From assembly GCF_036370855.1 (NCBI RefSeq), contig NC_088102.1, positions 21,991,001 through 22,055,000 of the forward strand: a stretch of 64,000 bases of DNA, in the 5' to 3' direction. Source of the DNA: Dromaius novaehollandiae. Taxonomy: Eukaryota > Chordata > Aves > Casuariiformes > Dromaiidae. Position 1 is the first letter of the stretch, and each line of letters opens with the position of its first letter. A program made the position numbers and the translations under genes. The notes beneath the pieces are model-generated. The model was not told the origin of the DNA. It saw nothing but the letters and a program-made list of their open reading frames with translations, and ran no database searches. Positions 1 to 11,320 of the stretch are shown one piece after another.

Positions 1-223
1 CTGAGATACTGCCCTAGTATATAGCACTTTTGGTCTTCTAGTTTAAGAAGCAAAAGGGTAGAGCAAAAATAATAATAATTAAAAAAATCATGCCTGAAAA
101 AGACTTATTTTGTTTGAAGAATTGAGACATCTGTTTCTTTCAAAATATAATTCTCCACTCCCAATACTTACTGCACAGAACTGTTAGAATATAAAGAGAT
201 TTGAAAGACAGCAGGAAATTTTT

Positions 224-475
224 TGCTTCTTTTCTTCTTCTGCCTTTTCACTTTCCTCCCTGCCTGCCTTTCTTCCTTCCTCCCTCCCTCTCTTCTTTCT
301 TTCTTGCTTTATTTCTTGCTCTCTTTTTCTCTTTCTCTCTTTCTTTCTTTATCTCCATCTCTTTGTCTCCTGCCTCATTCCTCTGAACTTAGTTATCCCT
401 TTCCCATGTTTTTTTTCCCCCCAGGTATGTGTTAAAACTCTTTTGAATATATATCTTTCTTTTTTTCCCCCCTTT
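224..475. repeat. Polypyrimidine (CT-rich) low-complexity tract
   Basis: The plus strand is almost pure C and T from about 224 to 380, mixing CTTT, CCTT and TCTC units, with T/C runs recurring at about 403-423 and 452-474. Two overlapping open frames cross it and would encode Leu/Phe/Ser-rich peptides of 61 and 70 residues. Those frames are by-products of the base composition and are not called as genes. A stretch like this is often polymorphic in length and can adopt triplex structure, which is general knowledge and not shown here. Confidence 0.9.
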
Positions 476-1010
476 ACTAGGGGTTGTCAGGTTTGCAGAA
501 CCACTTGGGTGACTTAATTGTACAAAACTCAGTGAAAGCCAATGCAAAATGTTCTGCAAAGCTTTTCAAAATATTGTATCTTCAGAAAGCAGCTCATTTA
601 GCCTAAAAATCTTAACCCTTTATTTAAAACAGGCACACATACATGTTCCCTGCATCCTGTCAGCAATATTTTATTTTGGTTCCTTCTTGAAATTTCATCT
701 TCTTTAAATAAAATTAGCAGTTGTATTAGACTAAACTTACTTTCTCCTTGTGCACAGAAGGATCATTAATATTCCAGATGTCCTCTTCTTCCACCAGTAC
801 AGCCATAAACATTTTCTCCCATATAACAAACACAGAATGAAGAGGAAGCTGAGCACTGTTCTGAGAAGCATAAGCTCTGTTAGAAAGAGCAACACTCACT
901 CCTATAATAGCTAACTGGTTTCCCAGGCCAGTCATTTCAAAACCAGTGACTGGACAGGAACAGTCTGATAGAGCAGCTGAGAATACTAGCAAAAGAATTC
1001 AAACAGAGTA
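476..1010. other. Unique non-coding DNA
   Basis: I see no repeat or motif of note. A minus-strand 88-residue open frame at 726-992 has no recognisable domain or conserved-looking composition, and is best treated as chance. Confidence 0.6.
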
Positions 1011-1250
1011 AAATTATAGAATAATTTAGATTGGAAGGGACCCCTGAAGGTCATCTGTTCCAACTTCGTACCCAAAGCAAGACCAACTTCAAAGTTACAT
1101 GAGATTGAAAACTTTGCTGAGTGAGGTCTTTGTCCAGTTGAGGTCTTTGTCCAGTTGAGTTTCTACATGGAGATTCTGCAACTTATCTTGGCAACCTGTT
1201 CCAATGACCATCCTCATTGTGAAGACTTTTTTTTTTTTCCTTACACTCAG
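1011..1250 (-). mobile_element. CR1 LINE, truncated 3' fragment (eroded)
   Basis: On the plus strand the fragment begins with an AATnATAGAATnATTTAGnTTGG-type start, then GGAAGGGACC and a stretch recognisable as 'cctgaaggtcatctgttccaac'. That is the reverse complement of the CR1 3' end. Further in, 'ggcaacctgttccaatgacc' and 'tcctcattgtgaagac' match the next part of the CR1 3' region in order. It therefore lies on the minus strand as a 5'-truncated copy, the normal state of CR1 insertions. It carries an internal 17-bp tandem duplication (1123-1156) and a run of T near its far end. No reverse transcriptase coding sequence is present. Confidence 0.85.
1123..1156. repeat. 17-bp perfect tandem duplication inside CR1
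   Basis: The unit GAGGTCTTTGTCCAGTT occurs twice with no spacer, at 1123-1139 and 1140-1156. The CR1 consensus as I know it has this motif once, so this is a local duplication after insertion, most simply replication slippage. Confidence 0.9.
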
Positions 1251-2333
1251 AAAAACTATATCTTCATAGGGGGGTTCAGGAAGTTTAGGTTAAAGTGATA
1301 GAAAATTGTGAGTGAGGGGAAAATGAAGGTGAAAGCCCAACTTTACTTGAGCAAGAGCCCAGTATCTTTATAGTTAGATGAAAAAAAATTCTAAGTGATA
1401 TAAATAGTAAGAGCCACACATTGCTTCAAAGATTTTACAGTTGAAGTAGAAAAGATATACAAAAGATAGATGACCAGAACAACTATTGTCATTTAACAAG
1501 AAGGTGACTGAAACACAGCAATTGCATAACTTGGACAATGTTATATAGAAAGACTTTGGCAGAAACCACGTTTCTAAATTAACCATTCTCTCATTGTGGA
1601 TTGTCTCTTTTAAAGAAAGTGACTGAGGCTGCACCATTCAATAATGAATCAGCTCATAGTGAGGATATGTCCGTCATAGTGAGGATGGTCGTGACCCTCA
1701 CCTTTAGACTCATAGTTTGGAAAAATATCGAAAATGATTGGAAGTTAGGGGAAAAATATTATTCTTTAAAAACATTTAAAAATGTCTTAATTTCAGTGGA
1801 ATAGTGGAATGGGGAAGAGAAAAAAAGAAGATCAATAGACATTTTCCAATCGTGTCTGATGCAATTGTTTCTCCAGCACCATACCCCACCAGTTTATTGC
1901 AGCAGTCATAGGATACCAGCAGGATTTCAGCTACTGTTTTACTTTTTTCTGACACTTACTTGTACTGCAAAAAAAGAAAAATAAGAGTATCCTGTAGTAA
2001 CAATAAAGGTCAGGTTTGGCTAGGTCCCCAGAAGTCTTTATCCAATATATTGACAGATGCAAATTTTCCATCTTGAATTTGGGGTTGAATTTACAGCAGA
2101 TTGTCTCAAAATCTGATCTTAGATTGGATTTCATTTTGGACCTTGGAACTCTCTTCACAGCTTACAATCCTTGAAACCACTAGACTAAACTCCACTCCTT
2201 ATTAATACATTTCCAGCCTGCAGCCTAATCATCTGTTTCTGTAATTTATGCATGAGGTCAGCTACCATTTTAGCCTGCTTCCAGCATGTTCATTTTCCAA
2301 TCATTTTCTTGGTTGTCTTCAGAACTCACACCC
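1251..2333. other. Unique AT-rich non-coding DNA
   Basis: The only structure found here is a short imperfect duplication at 1654-1693, listed separately. Three open frames of 67 to 87 residues show no known domain and no neighbouring splice-site pattern that I would trust. Confidence 0.55.
1654..1693. repeat. 20-bp imperfect tandem duplication
   Basis: TCATAGTGAGGAT starts at 1654 and again at 1674. The first 13 bases of the two 20-bp units are identical and the remainder has diverged. Confidence 0.8.
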
Positions 2334-2385
2334 ATTCACTATTTACATGATGAATTTACATTCACTATTTACATGACTTACAGTT
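2334..2385. repeat. 26-bp tandem duplication
   Basis: ATTCACTATTTACATGA is present at 2334-2350 and again at 2360-2376. The 17 matching bases are identical while the rest of each 26-bp unit differs. Confidence 0.85.
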
Positions 2386-2924
2386 TCTACCAGTTCTTTA
2401 CCTTTATTGTCAAATTTTTATCACTGAATCACAGCTGAACCCAGGGGAGGAAGTTGTTACGTGCTACTGAAATAGATACTAGCTCTGTATTTTCAAAGAA
2501 CAATGCTATACAAATGAAAGTTCTGCACTGCAAAGTAATAACTAATGAAAAAGAAAACTCTCATCCAGAAAAAGTCTTTACAATTCTGAAGGGATCTGAA
2601 CTATTGTACATGGTTAACCTATGTGGAGTACAGCATTAGCAGTATGTTTTGTTAATCAGCATACTGTGGTTGCTTTTAGAATGAAGGAACTGTTATTGCC
2701 AACAAAGAGTTTCACTCCTTTAGGTTTATTCTGAATATTGTCAGTGACCTTAAGATGCATTCGCCTGAATAAGAAGTGCACATGCATAAAACATGATTTC
2801 ATTTTCTTTATATTGCTTAAAGGATTTCCCAGTGGCCAGGTAAATGGGTGTATATATTTTGAAATGCATATGCTAAAAGTGACCAATAATAACCCCTGCT
2901 TCCCTTGGCTCTATTAACTGAGTT
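2386..2924. other. Unique non-coding DNA
   Basis: I see nothing beyond two chance open frames, 61 residues on plus at 2454-2639 and 76 residues on minus at 2656-2886. Neither is recognised. Confidence 0.55.
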
Positions 2925-3055
2925 CTCTAAGCACTTTTTGTATGTTAATTAGTAAAGATTCGTACATAGTCCATGAGATGAGGCAGTGTTATTAGTTCTG
3001 TCTTACATCAAGGATCTGACACATGAGGAAAGTCACTTTTCTGGTGACAAATAGT
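2925..3055 (-). mobile_element. MIR-like SINE relic
   Basis: Read on the plus strand, the order is CTAAGCACTTTTTGTATGTTAA, then 'catgagatgaggcagtgttattag', then 'acatgaggaaagtcac'. This follows the reversed MIR core: a CTAAGCACTTTACATGTATTAA-type stretch, a TGAGGTAGGTAnTATTATT-type stretch, then an ACAGATGAGGAAAC-type stretch. The element is heavily diverged with small indels. MIR/CORE-SINEs are old amniote elements, so such erosion is expected. The call rests on collinearity of several short matches; a profile search is needed for subfamily assignment. Confidence 0.55.
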
Positions 3056-6019
3056 GCACTAAAACAAGGAATTCCCTGAATTGACCACACCATTTCCTTT
3101 CTATTTTGACTTTATAATAAGCAACCAAACCAGTCTAGATCTTTTTCTAAGTTCTATGCTCACATCTTCTGGAAGAAGAAAGGAACTATAACAACCAGCT
3201 TTATAGTCTTGACCTGTTGGAAGCAGAGAAAGGGGAAGGAGGCTGTGGAGCTGTGACCATGATCTGTGACAACGAAGCAGGCCACATCTAGAAGAATGAA
3301 GTCAGTCCACATCTTCCTTCTACCTTGTAAATCCATCCTGGCTGGAGCAGACTGCAAGACCAAAAGCACGGAAGAGAGCTGTTTACAGGAATTTGCTGCT
3401 ATTCAATACTCTTTACTTTCCAAAGCAGGAAGAACCTTCAACACACAAAGAATTTGAAAGCTTTTGAATTTTAGGAACATAATATGCTGTTTTGATATTT
3501 TTAGCCCAAATTTAATGGCAAATGTCAGAATTTTATATATATTCCACCTTTCTCAAACTCATCATAAATTTGGAAAAGACTATGTCTATATCTCAGAAAC
3601 TTTTACTGTTAAATTACCAATGCAAAGGTTTCATGATGAAAGTATCACTGAAATGTAAGATGGAAGCTGTTGTACTATGTCTAGATTTGCCACTCTGTTG
3701 CTGATGTTCAATATTCTGATGAAGAACTTTCCAATGAACTGAAGAGCCTTAGAAACTGAAATTACACTGAAACATGCACTGGTTCCTAGGCCATTTAAGA
3801 GTTTTTTAAAATCCCTTCCAAAACTCTCTGTCAAATATCCTTTAAAAGTTCTGATTGGAAAAATGAATCTGAAAATATTCCACAACTCTAGAAATCTAGC
3901 AACATACTATTCATCTGTCTATTACCCTGGAAATTGCTTCTAGTGCCTTAAATGTATATACACATTTTTTTCCTTGTTACATTTCAGCTGTAAGAACAAA
4001 CAGCTTTTAAAATATATTTCTTTTTTTCTGAGTCCCCTAGAACTTTTCTTAGACTTCAGCAGTTTTATTCAGGAAATATGGGATTAAGACTTTCTGGGGT
4101 TCTCCTGTCCCCTAATTTCTATGCTTCCTTCCCTCTCCAACCCTGTCTGCAGCTAATCTATAATAAAGGTTAATTTTGAAAAGCTAGCTCCATAATATTT
4201 ATACAATGAAGTCAAACAGTGAATGAAACACACTTGTAAAAACAACAGCGGCCTTTTCCTTGTGCAATATAGGATGTGGTCAATCATTTGGCAATTCAGT
4301 TTTGGCACATCATGAACTATTTATTTGTTAAGTCCAGTTCTTGAGACTGCAAAAGCTCTGGGAGGGTTTTCTTTTCTTTTCCTTTCTTTTTTTGTTCCTT
4401 TCCACTCCCTTCACTGGAAACTATTAAATTTACAGAGCCTGATGTTTATTTCACATTGAAACATACTATTGTATTGATTAATATTTAATGGTGCTGGAGT
4501 TCAGTGGATATAGCCTCATATGTTTCTTTTAAGAGGTGTTTTATTACCTGGTGAGTGCACTGTGGTCAATTAAGCAAGAAAAAAATGAATCCAAAACAAA
4601 AACTTTCCACTAAAAGATGACACAGGGTTCAGTTTCAGTTTGAAGAGGGTGTGGAGGAAACAAGTAACCATATATTTTTCTGAGGCTCTCAGGCTGGGCG
4701 CTGCACAGACAATTCCATTTGGGATAAACATCAGGGGCATTACAGAGACTATAAAAGCATTTGAGCTGAGAAGGACAGGTGCTAGAAAAGATAAAGTACT
4801 AAAAAGAAGCTTTCAGGAACAGTCTACAAAAATTTTGAGGAAAATTCACTGTTCCTTAAACCCACATACCTTCTGTGATAGTTTTGTAGTGACATACACT
4901 CAGACTCAGACTATAAGACACTCATGAAAAGTGGTTTGAAGACTTTCTGGACAAATACTTTTTGAAATAAAATTTTAGATCTGATGTTAAATTATTTATG
5001 CAGATTTGTAAAATTCTTAGCCTATATTTAATCTTATGTTGTGCTTGAAACTATCTAAAATAGGGAAAATCAGCTCTGGTAAGGCATGACCAAATTAACA
5101 AAAGAAGAAAGCCCACCAATACACAATAGCAAAAATAACATTCTTCGTATTTTCTTCCTTACTTTCTATTCTAAATCTCCAGCTCCATTAATTGGCTAAT
5201 CATACTTGGAAACCTAAATTTTACCTCATCTAATTTTAAGTGTTAACTTTAAAATGCCTGAGTAAAGCATAATTCCTAGCAAGGAGGTTAAAGTTTTTTT
5301 AGCTGGTTATCTATTCTTAAGTTCAGATGCAAGTCATACTCGTGTGTAATTTGATAAATCTGAAAAGTGGTTCATATTTCTTAAGAAATCTTGTATGGAT
5401 TAGTAAGCCTACACAATCTTCACAAAGAATTAGGACAAAACTCACAAAAAACTTGTAATATAGAAATTACCTCAGAAATCTCTAGAAAACATGATGACAA
5501 AGATCTGTTCATGATACCTTGCAGGCAGTGTTGCCTTCTAATTTATGGCTAAGACTCAGAAGCTATTAAGCTTACACTTCTACTCAGTAACTTAGTTATA
5601 AACTAAATCTTTTAAGTCTAATTGAAGCATCTTTGAGGATATTATCTCAGCCTCTGTGGATTTGTTGAGCAATGACCATACAGCATCGCTTGAAAGGTGC
5701 TTTACATAACTTAGGTGAAAAGAATAAAAACAGCACGTGGTCAAACAACCGGATGCTCTGATGAGAAATGCTAAGGTTAAAAAAAAGACTAAATAAGAAT
5801 GATAAAAAAGACCCTTAAACCCATGGTGCTGAGATGAATGAAAAATAATCAACTTCTGACAAGTCTCCTGAGCTCTGTTTTCTTTTACTTCATTCCTTAG
5901 ATAGGGCTTTAACTATGAGATAATGAAAATAGGTTAAACTCAAGTTTTTTACTATCCAGTCAAGGAGCACAGATGTGTATCAGTAATCAGGGATCGTAAA
6001 TATCCAAATACCTGCAAAC
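3056..6019. other. Long unique AT-rich non-coding stretch
   Basis: Nothing repetitive was recognised apart from a short pyrimidine-rich patch at about 4365-4400. The longest open frame is 95 residues (4640-4927, plus) and starts in an ordinary AT-rich context. It has no domain that I recognise and is not called as a gene. Confidence 0.55.
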
Positions 6020-6048
6020 AAATAGGACCAAATAGGACAAATAGGACC
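6020..6048. repeat. AAATAGGACC short tandem repeat
   Basis: Three adjoining copies of a 9- to 10-bp unit, AAATAGGAC(C), begin at 6020, 6030 and 6039. Confidence 0.85.
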
Positions 6049-6304
6049 AGCGCTCTCCCCAAAACATGTATAGATTGAGTTTACCGTGTTAAATATGGGG
6101 AAAAGTACATTTACAAGCACGTCATTAGTTAGCAGTCTATAATCTCTGAATTCTTATACCTTTCTGGACTTTAGTTAGATACTTAACCTAATTTGGGTGT
6201 TGAAAGCTGTAGATAATTTTGGAATGTATTGAACTGAATAGAGGCTGCAAATGGAGCTTTAGGGCTTTTAAATTAAAATCCTGCTTGGCACTACAAATAT
6301 GACC

Positions 6305-6440
6305 AGAAAATGACCTCTAAATAAATTAACTGATTTCCCTATGACCATGTTCATACATTGCTCAAATCCTCAGTTCACCATCACAGCCAAAGATCTGGGT
6401 CTTTCTCCCAGCATTAGTCTAGTGCATTAGCCTAGTGCAA
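6305..6440 (-). mobile_element. MIR/CORE-SINE-like relic, tRNA-related half
   Basis: The plus strand reads 'gatctgggtctttctcccag' near 6391-6410, followed by repeated 'tagtgcattag' wording. This resembles the reverse complement of the tRNA-like head of amniote MIR/CORE-SINEs (CCTGGGTCTTnTGACTCCCAG, then an AGTGCTnTAnCCACTAG-type stretch). The preceding part is only loosely MIR-like. The assignment is tentative and the ends are approximate. Confidence 0.4.
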
Positions 6441-9400
6441 ACTTGAACCTGACAACTGAATGAAGTGGAATCACTTGCAACAGTGAATAGTGTCTTTTTT
6501 TTTTTTCTCATTGGAAAAGAAAAAAGATGGATATTTCACCTTCTCATTTAGCTTGTAATTTCAGGGACTTTTCTGTCTTTTTTTTAGAAGAATTGTGTTA
6601 TTTATTTTTTTTTATTATAGAAAACGTCTTTATCTTGATATCACTACAAATAGAAATGGGTTAATCCAGCTTTAAGTCATAATAGAAATGACCTCTCTAA
6701 CAGAGATGTGAATATTGTTTTGTCTCCTTTTTACTTTGGTTCCAAGAAGAAGATCAAGATCCCTTGTGACTGTTCAATACTATAGAGGAGAAGCCCAAAC
6801 ACAGATATTAAATGTAAATCAAGAGCTCAAAGTCTGCTGAAGAGATGAAGCTAGAGAAAAAAAGTTCAAGCTTAATATTTTGCAAACTGAAATCAACATT
6901 TCCAGGCCAGAGGATAGTTTAGAAATTGTGCTGTACATTTCACTGCTGACCTATATGAAAAGTACTACTTTCATGAAGGCTGCAAATTGCAATACAGGTG
7001 AGAAATGAGCATTTTGTTCCCAGGATGTGTTGGTTTTATCACAGAAATGGTACCATTTCAGTTTCCATTCAAAACCATGGCTTTCCATAACCTCACCCAA
7101 ACAAGAATTTGCCTAGATGTAGCGTATTTTTACCTTCTCTAATTCGTCATGGTTGCATTTCAAAATCAGATGAACTGATTTCAAGTCCTCTGGTTCCCAT
7201 TGACTACATGGGGATTCAATGCATTATATCTCACAGGAAGCCATCAGAGCCAGTACCTCACATGACTGAACTCTATGACTTTTATAGCTTTCACAGAGAG
7301 ATTTATCCAGTTATTCTGGCTTTGGTTTTAGCTAAAAGTACATGCTGTTATCTTTACTGTATTTCTGAACAGAATGAAATGGCAAAATACTGTAAATTAT
7401 TCAAAGCAACCTTTGCCCAGAGGATTGCTAGAAACTCTAAATCAGAATCTCGGGTTTCTTTCAGCAAGAATCTGCACTGAACCTCTGAATCTTGGGAGAT
7501 TAACCTGTTGCAATGAAGGATGTGTGTGTGCACATGTACAAGAGTGAGAAAAAAGGATTCTCTTAAATGGCTGCCTCACACAGCGGATAAAGTATCCATT
7601 ATTTTCTTTTGAGGAGAATACTCCGTAGACCAAAGGTTAAAAAGGTAAGACTTTGAAGCTCAAAGAGCAGAAGATTAGTTCCAATTCTACATGCAGGTAA
7701 TTCTTAACGTATTTATGATTTATATATCAATTCCCTTTACGGTACCACAATTCTTTGTTATCGCCATTAATGTTAGCACTGGCTGCATTAAACAATTCTT
7801 CATTGACAGGTCCTTTAGAATGTAACTGATAAGCAAAGCCAAGGGAGGAGTATCCACAGTGGTGGTGGCAGGAAATTTTGGCATGAACTGGTGGCATTGA
7901 TATTACTTAAATTCTATATTTCAAGTGAAGGCTAAGTTGCATGGACTTTTTGCAATGCAATAAAAGCATGAAGTGTGGAAAAAAGGAGCTATAGCTAAGA
8001 AAAGAGATCAGAAAATGGTATGAAGGAGAGGACAGTGCTGAGACCTAGACATATTGTGTCTGCAGTATGTATTGATACAGACAAGAGAATTTAGCAAAAT
8101 GTGCCAGGGTAGCATATTTCACTCCTATCTGACCTCACAATGCAGGGTACAGTATTTGCAAGCAAACTGCTTGTTTCCTCTGAAGAGCAAGCCACGTCCG
8201 TGCCCTTCTGTACTCTCTAATTACATAGAAACTTTGATCTGTGAATTTATATTTTGCTCTAGACTAGATTTTTACATTGCCTTTGCTCAGCCTACCTATC
8301 TCTTCCCATTCTCCCTCTGTAAGTACAACATGCAGCTGCTATTTTCCTGTCTCCCTCTTGGCCTGGTGAATAAATCATCTTTAATGCTCTACATTGAATT
8401 CATCTCTCCAATGTCATAACTGTTTCCCAAAACTAGAGTTTGAACTTGTAAGTCTTTTCCACAGATTTGGCCCTTGGATGCAACCTGATGGAATTACCCT
8501 GGCAAGTTTTTTTTCCTATTTGTTTAGCTGCTGTGTCATTTTCATAAACTAAAAGGTTTAGACTAAGCGATACATAAATCTCATGGAAAATCACAGACAA
8601 TAATACAATTTACTGTGTCATATTCTTACCAGAACTGTTCTTGGAATATCCAAGTATTTAGTGGATGAAGCAAAGTCCTGCCAAACAGTTTTGTCTTTTA
8701 CCAAAATAGACTTGAAATAAAATGAGATGCAAGGAGCTGAGAACACCTGGTTTAAAGTCATGTCATAATAAAACAAAAGTTTCTCCAGTGCTCGCAGTCC
8801 CAGCCCAAGCCAGAGCATATAGATGCTGTGTACGAATATGGAAAATAACATGCCAGGAAGAGGAGGAAGAGGAGGGAGAAATAACTAGAGGCAATAATCC
8901 TTTCCAAAGCCATATGAGCAGTTTGGGTTTACAATTAGTTACAATTAGAAGAAATCTCTCACTGACACTTTTAATAGAGAGCATCATTCAGTTCTGGGTT
9001 GAAGCAATGGAGAGGGTTTCATGTTTAGTCTCTACAACACTATTTTTCAAGGCAGATAAAGTATTAAAAAAGACCAGACACAAAGCAACAGTTACTTTTC
9101 AAATTGGTACCCAGAAAGACACATTAATTTAAAAAGATTCAGGTCTTAGTTTGAAAATGATTTCTTTCCTTTCACTGAAATTAGAAGTGGGGCTATTTTT
9201 GTTTCCTTTGCAGAGAAGAATTTTGATCATGCTCTGAGCATTTGTCTTAAGTTTATTGTACCTGTACATGCTTGGTCTTTGTTTGATCCACCAGCTGATA
9301 CCATGCAAATTGGCAGTCATATCTGCTGGCAACAAATGTAGTGATGAATACTTTCTAGCTATATGAGGCTTTTCAATGCATTTTCTGTCAAAGAAGCTCA

Positions 9401-9785
9401 GTAACATACCTAACATAAGCTGATCACACTTCACAGAAATGAACCAGTTTAGATAGCCTAATTGTTTCCAAAGATTTTGTCTTTAATTTTATGTAGGTTT
9501 GCTGATTCCTATGTAGAGGATCTTAACTTCTGCAGATAACTTACAGGTGAAAACAAGCTTGGCTCATTTCAATGTTAAATATAGCTGGTGCTTGCATGTT
9601 TGTAAAGTTCTCTAAGATTTGGAGTATATGGTAGATTTTACATTACTAAGTTCATCATGATGAGGATTATTACCAGCGTATGGGATCCCAGAGCTCTCCC
9701 TGTGTCCTGGACATGAGCACCTGGAAAGCAGAGCTATTCAGATCCCACACTGCATCATTGCGTGACAGATGCTGTCATCACTACA
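6441..9785. other. Unique non-coding DNA with chance open frames
   Basis: This block holds two of the longer open frames of the window: 123 residues at 7109-7480 and 136 residues at 8722-9132, both plus. I read both. The first is rich in Cys, Ser and Tyr, the second runs through a GAG-rich patch (8856-8879) that gives a Glu run, and neither shows a known motif. Other visible structure is a run of T near 6497, an alternating TG/CA patch near 7520-7540 and the 12-bp palindrome TCATCATGATGA at 9652-9663. Confidence 0.5.
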
Positions 9786-9807
9786 TTTTTTTTTATTATT
9801 ATTATTA
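9786..9807. repeat. Poly-T followed by (ATT)n
   Basis: Nine T residues run into about four ATT units, ending before AGGGGAGGG. Several amniote SINEs end in (ATT)n, but the sequence just upstream does not support a SINE body here, so only a microsatellite is called. Confidence 0.85.
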
Positions 9808-10331
9808 GGGGAGGGAAAGGGTGAAATCAATGAAAAATGTGTCCATTCCTTAAGGTAGCTGAATTACTCTGAAATAGGCCATGTAGCTGCCTATGTCTTC
9901 CTCATCTTACTAGAAAATGTGTGTGTGGGCAGGAAGAGATGAGACTGGAATTTTTTGCAACAGTGCTCTCTTGAGGCTCACAAATCTGGTCATTTAAAAC
10001 TGATTCATTTGGTCTTACTGGTCTTGTATTCTACAGCTCGAATTTGTCTTGCTCCTTTCATATTATTCTTGACCCCTTTGTGAAACACCCAGACTAGTAC
10101 GGATAGTTCTCTTTAACATTTCAAGTAAGCCTTCTTTATTCATTTAAGAATGTTGTTCTTTCTCTTTTTTTATAATTTTTGTCATGTTTATTTTCCTAGG
10201 ACTTTTTCTCATACCCCTTCTCTTTCAGCTATTGATTTATAATTTCTCCAGAGACATCAATAATGATGGAAGAAATGACTGGGTTACTTTGAAGAAGAAG
10301 AATATTTTACAATTTATCACATTCCACTGAG
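9808..10331. other. Unique non-coding DNA
   Basis: Apart from a short GAA-rich patch near 10291-10303, I see no repeat, open frame or signal to report. Confidence 0.5.
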
Positions 10332-10515
10332 GATCCTAAGGCATTTTTCTAACAAATGATCTAAGCCTTATGGTTCTCCTATGTGGCCAGGCAATACTAC
10401 TATCCCCTTTGTACAGATGAAGCAGAGACAGAGAGTGGCATAGGCAGGGTCACACAGCAAGCCAGAGAGAGGATTTTGTACAACAGCAAAGAATCCAGAC
10501 ATTTGGTCAGAAGCT
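10332..10515 (-). mobile_element. MIR-like SINE
   Basis: On the plus strand the parts appear in reversed MIR order. First is a 'cctatgtggccaggcaatac' stretch resembling the TATGAGGTAGGTACTATT region. Next comes 'tactatcccctttgtacagatga', and then 'agagagtggcataggcagggtcacacagc', equivalent to the AAGTGACTTGCCCAAGGTCACACAGC segment of MIR. The last part, 'agagaggattttgtacaac', matches the GCAGAGCCGGGATTCGAAC segment. The agreement across about 180 bp in order makes this one of the best SINE calls in the window. It is transcriptionally dead and old. Confidence 0.7.
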
Positions 10516-10610
10516 AACCAGGAGATCATACTCTTTATATTCAAATTGCTGTATTGCTGTGACAAAACATTTAAGTATAAACCAATCTTCTATTGCTTTG
10601 CCTCTAAAGC

Positions 10611-10652
10611 AAAAGAAAAAAAAAAAAGAAAGAAAAAAAAAAAGAAAAAAAT
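10611..10652. repeat. A-rich (AAAG-type) low-complexity tract
   Basis: Poly-A is interrupted by single G residues. It produces the lysine run in an open frame at 10546-11031, so that 161-residue frame owes part of its length to this tract. No polyadenylation signal lies just upstream, so it does not look like the tail of a processed pseudogene. Confidence 0.9.
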
Positions 10653-11206
10653 AAGACTGACTAGGAAACCAGTCAGCTCTGAACAAAGCAGTAGAAAATC
10701 TCACCATGTCATTAACAGCCAAAAAAGGGATTGGGAGCAAATGCTCAGGCTATTTTCTGCTCACTGTGGTGTCTTTGGTCTATGCTTTCTCAATGTTGGT
10801 ATGGAAAGTGGTGCATTATTATTGTCCAAGGCTGGTGTACAAGTTACGTCTACAAATTGTTCGTGCATGTGGAAATACCATATTTGCAAGTGTGGGTTTA
10901 CTGTGACAGTAATTGGGTTTAGCCCTTGCCACCCCTCAGCATCAGCAGGTGCAGCATTCCTGGTGTGTGTCGTCACAGCTGCTGGCAGCTCAGCCTTCTT
11001 ATTTATTCTGTCCACCCCCCTGTCTGTATGAACAACAAATCAGTGAGGTGCTTAGCTACCCCAACCTTAAGGGACATAGGTTAAACAAATCGACTGAAAA
11101 TTTTGCAATAGCTATGACTGGTCCTTTATGTAAAGCCCATTGCTTAAAACTTACTGTCTTTGTCAGACTTCCAAAGCTTCCTGTGGAGATCCTTCAGCAG
11201 GCACTT
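10653..11206. other. Unique DNA with a GC-richer patch
   Basis: About 10910-11030 is noticeably richer in G and C than its surroundings, and open frames overlap there in three plus frames and on the minus strand. Overlapping frames on both strands point to a lack of stop codons caused by composition, not to a gene. No domain was recognised in any of them. Confidence 0.5.
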
Positions 11207-11320
11207 GATCTCTCTTTGTGACCCCACCTCTGCTAAAAATACAAGCGTGACAAGGAGGGATGGAAAATTGTGTTGTTAAGGGACAAAAGTCTAAGAACTA
11301 GAAAGAAAAATGATGAAAAT
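11207..11320 (+). repeat. Unidentified dispersed repeat, copy A
   Basis: This copy matches 13345-13457 in the same orientation almost base for base, with scattered substitutions and one single-base indel. Shared blocks include TGCTAAAAATACAAG, GGGATGGAAAATTGTG and GTCTAAGAACTAGAA. I do not recognise the family. Strand is given only relative to the partner copy. Confidence 0.85.

Noticed and set aside
224..435. Two overlapping Leu/Phe/Ser-rich small proteins
   Set aside because: They are translations of a pyrimidine-rich low-complexity tract.
7109..7480. 123-residue plus open frame
   Set aside because: No domain, signal peptide or splice support; residue order looks random.
8722..9132. 136-residue plus open frame as a possible gene
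   Set aside because: It includes a Glu run from a GAG-rich patch, overlaps minus-strand frames, shows no recognisable domain and lies in ordinary AT-rich DNA.
10546..11031. 161-residue plus open frame, the longest in the window
   Set aside because: Its lysine run is an A-rich microsatellite, and the remainder overlaps frames in other phases and on the other strand. No family was recognised.
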